From Candidatus Levyibacteriota bacterium (GTDB taxonomy: Bacteria; Patescibacteriota; Microgenomatia; Levybacterales; UBA12049): a DNA stretch of 5,162 nt. Where the stretch lies: NCBI GenBank assembly GCA_018061205.1, contig JAGOUP010000047.1:1-5162 (forward strand), written 5' to 3'. This document shows positions 4,979-5,162 of this stretch, piece after piece; position 1 is the stretch's first letter, and every line of letters starts with the position of its first letter. Position numbers and translations under genes: made by a program. A model generated the notes under the pieces. The model was not told the origin of the DNA. It did not search any database and was given only the letters and a program-made list of their open reading frames with translations.

Positions 4979-5162
4979 TCAGGAGGCGATACCAACAATA
5001 CGCTCCAACTGCTGTATAACGTTTTCTGTGAGCTTCACTGCACGAGGGGTATTCAAAAGCGGCAGTCGTTCATATTTTTTCTCTCTTCCTCTGGCCTTCC
5101 CCAAACAAAACTCCTCATCTACATCAAAGTAACTGATAGTATGCTGCATATCAACTCCATTC
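4979..5162 (-). CDS. C-terminal fragment of an unrecognised protein (5'-truncated by window edge)
   Basis: The minus-strand frame is open from the right edge (first full codon 5161-5159) to TGA at 4981-4979, giving the last 60 residues of a longer protein. The fragment is hydrophilic and charged: an acidic patch YFDVDEEF (11-18), a basic KARGREKKYER segment (22-32), and a likely helix VKLTENVIQQLERIVGI (42-58) at the end. I recognise no family. The other minus-strand frame checked closes after three codons, and the residue mix looks protein-like, which supports coding, but the fragment is short. No clear terminator follows; a candidate promoter for the next gene begins 13 bases later. Confidence 0.55.
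   Translation of the reverse strand, partial: NGVDMQHTISYFDVDEEFCLGKARGREKKYERLPLLNTPRAVKLTENVIQQLERIVGIAS

Noticed and set aside
1..5162. CRISPR array, tRNA, rRNA, or a multi-gene defence or toxin-antitoxin system
   Set aside because: No regularly spaced repeats, no cloverleaf or rRNA sequence recognised, and no paired small genes of those families. The window reads as accessory envelope genes plus one transposon.

Overview
This is bacterial DNA of moderate, somewhat AT-rich composition. The gene content (a KPxxYLYP surface protein, an O-antigen-ligase-like membrane protein with a C-terminal TPR domain, a Y1 transposase with palindromic ends, and a small double zinc-ribbon protein), the near absence of Shine-Dalgarno sequences at the starts, and the AT-rich repetitive spacers resemble Candidate Phyla Radiation (Patescibacteria) genomes. 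That assignment is inference: no rRNA or marker gene is present. Standard stop codons fit throughout.

Layout. (1) 1-998, minus: most of a membrane-anchored, extracytoplasmic protein, cut by the left edge just after its KPAVYLYP motif. Its promoter predicts a leaderless transcript. (2) 1048-1832: a compact mobile element. It carries one REP-associated-type (Y1, IS200-like) transposase, with a perfect 41-bp palindrome on the left and an exact inverted 28-bp copy of part of it on the right. It sits between two divergent promoters and pushes them apart. (3) 1892-4105, plus: a 737-residue polytopic protein of the O-antigen ligase/polymerase class fused to an extracytoplasmic TPR domain and a Q/E- then P/S-rich tail. 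A well-formed extended -10 promoter lies just upstream and decides the start. (4) 4106-4250: an AT-rich convergent spacer, then a structured intrinsic terminator (4244-4317) for the next gene. (5) 4329-4628, minus: a 99-residue protein with two CxxC...CxxC zinc ribbons joined by an R/G-rich linker. (6) 4629-4978: a long non-coding leader region with an AT-rich repeat tract, an orphan perfect Shine-Dalgarno sequence and a candidate promoter. (7) 4979-5162, minus: the C-terminus of an unrecognised protein running off the right edge.

The two large non-mobile genes probably both act at the cell envelope and were once close divergent neighbours. No multi-gene defence or biosynthetic system is visible. 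The most interesting signals are the transposon ends and their placement, the histidine-to-serine change in the ligase motif, and the leader of the zinc-ribbon gene, where a perfect ribosome-binding site is about 120 bases from the start codon.
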